Assembly: GCA_027064785.1 (NCBI GenBank)
Contig: JAMOPE010000401.1
Span: 1 to 6,783, forward strand
Direction: 5' to 3'
From: Geobacteraceae bacterium
GTDB lineage: Bacteria > Desulfobacterota > Desulfuromonadia > Desulfuromonadales > Geopsychrobacteraceae
Length of the DNA: 6,783 nucleotides
The notes under the pieces were generated by a model that saw nothing but the letters and a program-made list of their open reading frames with translations, had not been told where the DNA came from and ran no database searches. Within the stretch, counting starts at the first letter, position 1. Each line of letters begins with the position of its first letter. Shown piece by piece: positions 6,772-6,783 of this stretch. The translations under genes were made by a program, and so were the position numbers.

Positions 6772-6783
6772 CCGGATCAATCA

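Overview
The window fits the chromosome of a Gram-negative bacterium. The AsmA-type envelope protein implies an inner membrane and a periplasm. The pairing of an AddB-like Fe-S nuclease with an AddA-like helicase-nuclease, moderate GC and overall gene style suggest a Desulfuromonadales-like (deltaproteobacterial) lineage. That placement is an impression, not a demonstrated identification. No RNA genes, insertion sequences, CRISPR arrays or phage genes are visible.

Layout. Positions 1-159 hold the last 52 codons of a PD-(D/E)XK nuclease of the AddB type, ending in an Fe-S cysteine motif. Its stop overlaps the ATG of a 1099-aa helicase-nuclease (156-3455) as ATGA, so the two are probably one translationally coupled double-strand-break end-processing unit. 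A hairpin at 3454-3488 separates this operon from a convergent 161-aa gene on the minus strand (3526-4011). That gene belongs to the RimB-like 'ATP-dependent zinc protease' (retropepsin-like) family. An AT-rich divergent region (4012-4349) with candidate promoters in both directions leads into a 789-aa AsmA-family protein (4350-6719), which is closed by a 15-bp perfect hairpin terminator (6731-6771).

How the genes relate. The first two genes form a recognisable pair: helicase motor plus two nuclease domains. The other two are single-gene transcription units with no evident functional link to the pair or to each other.

Most notable observation. The small minus-strand protein aligns without gaps to the RimB-like family as I recall it. 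However, the Asp-Thr-Gly-Ala active-site stretch reads Val-Met-Asp-Ser (residues 33-36), and the later Leu-Gly-Arg motif is also lost (Leu126-Ala127-Pro128). With an intact frame, a good ribosome-binding site and otherwise conserved family landmarks, it looks like a maintained pseudoprotease. I see no clearly new multi-gene system here.
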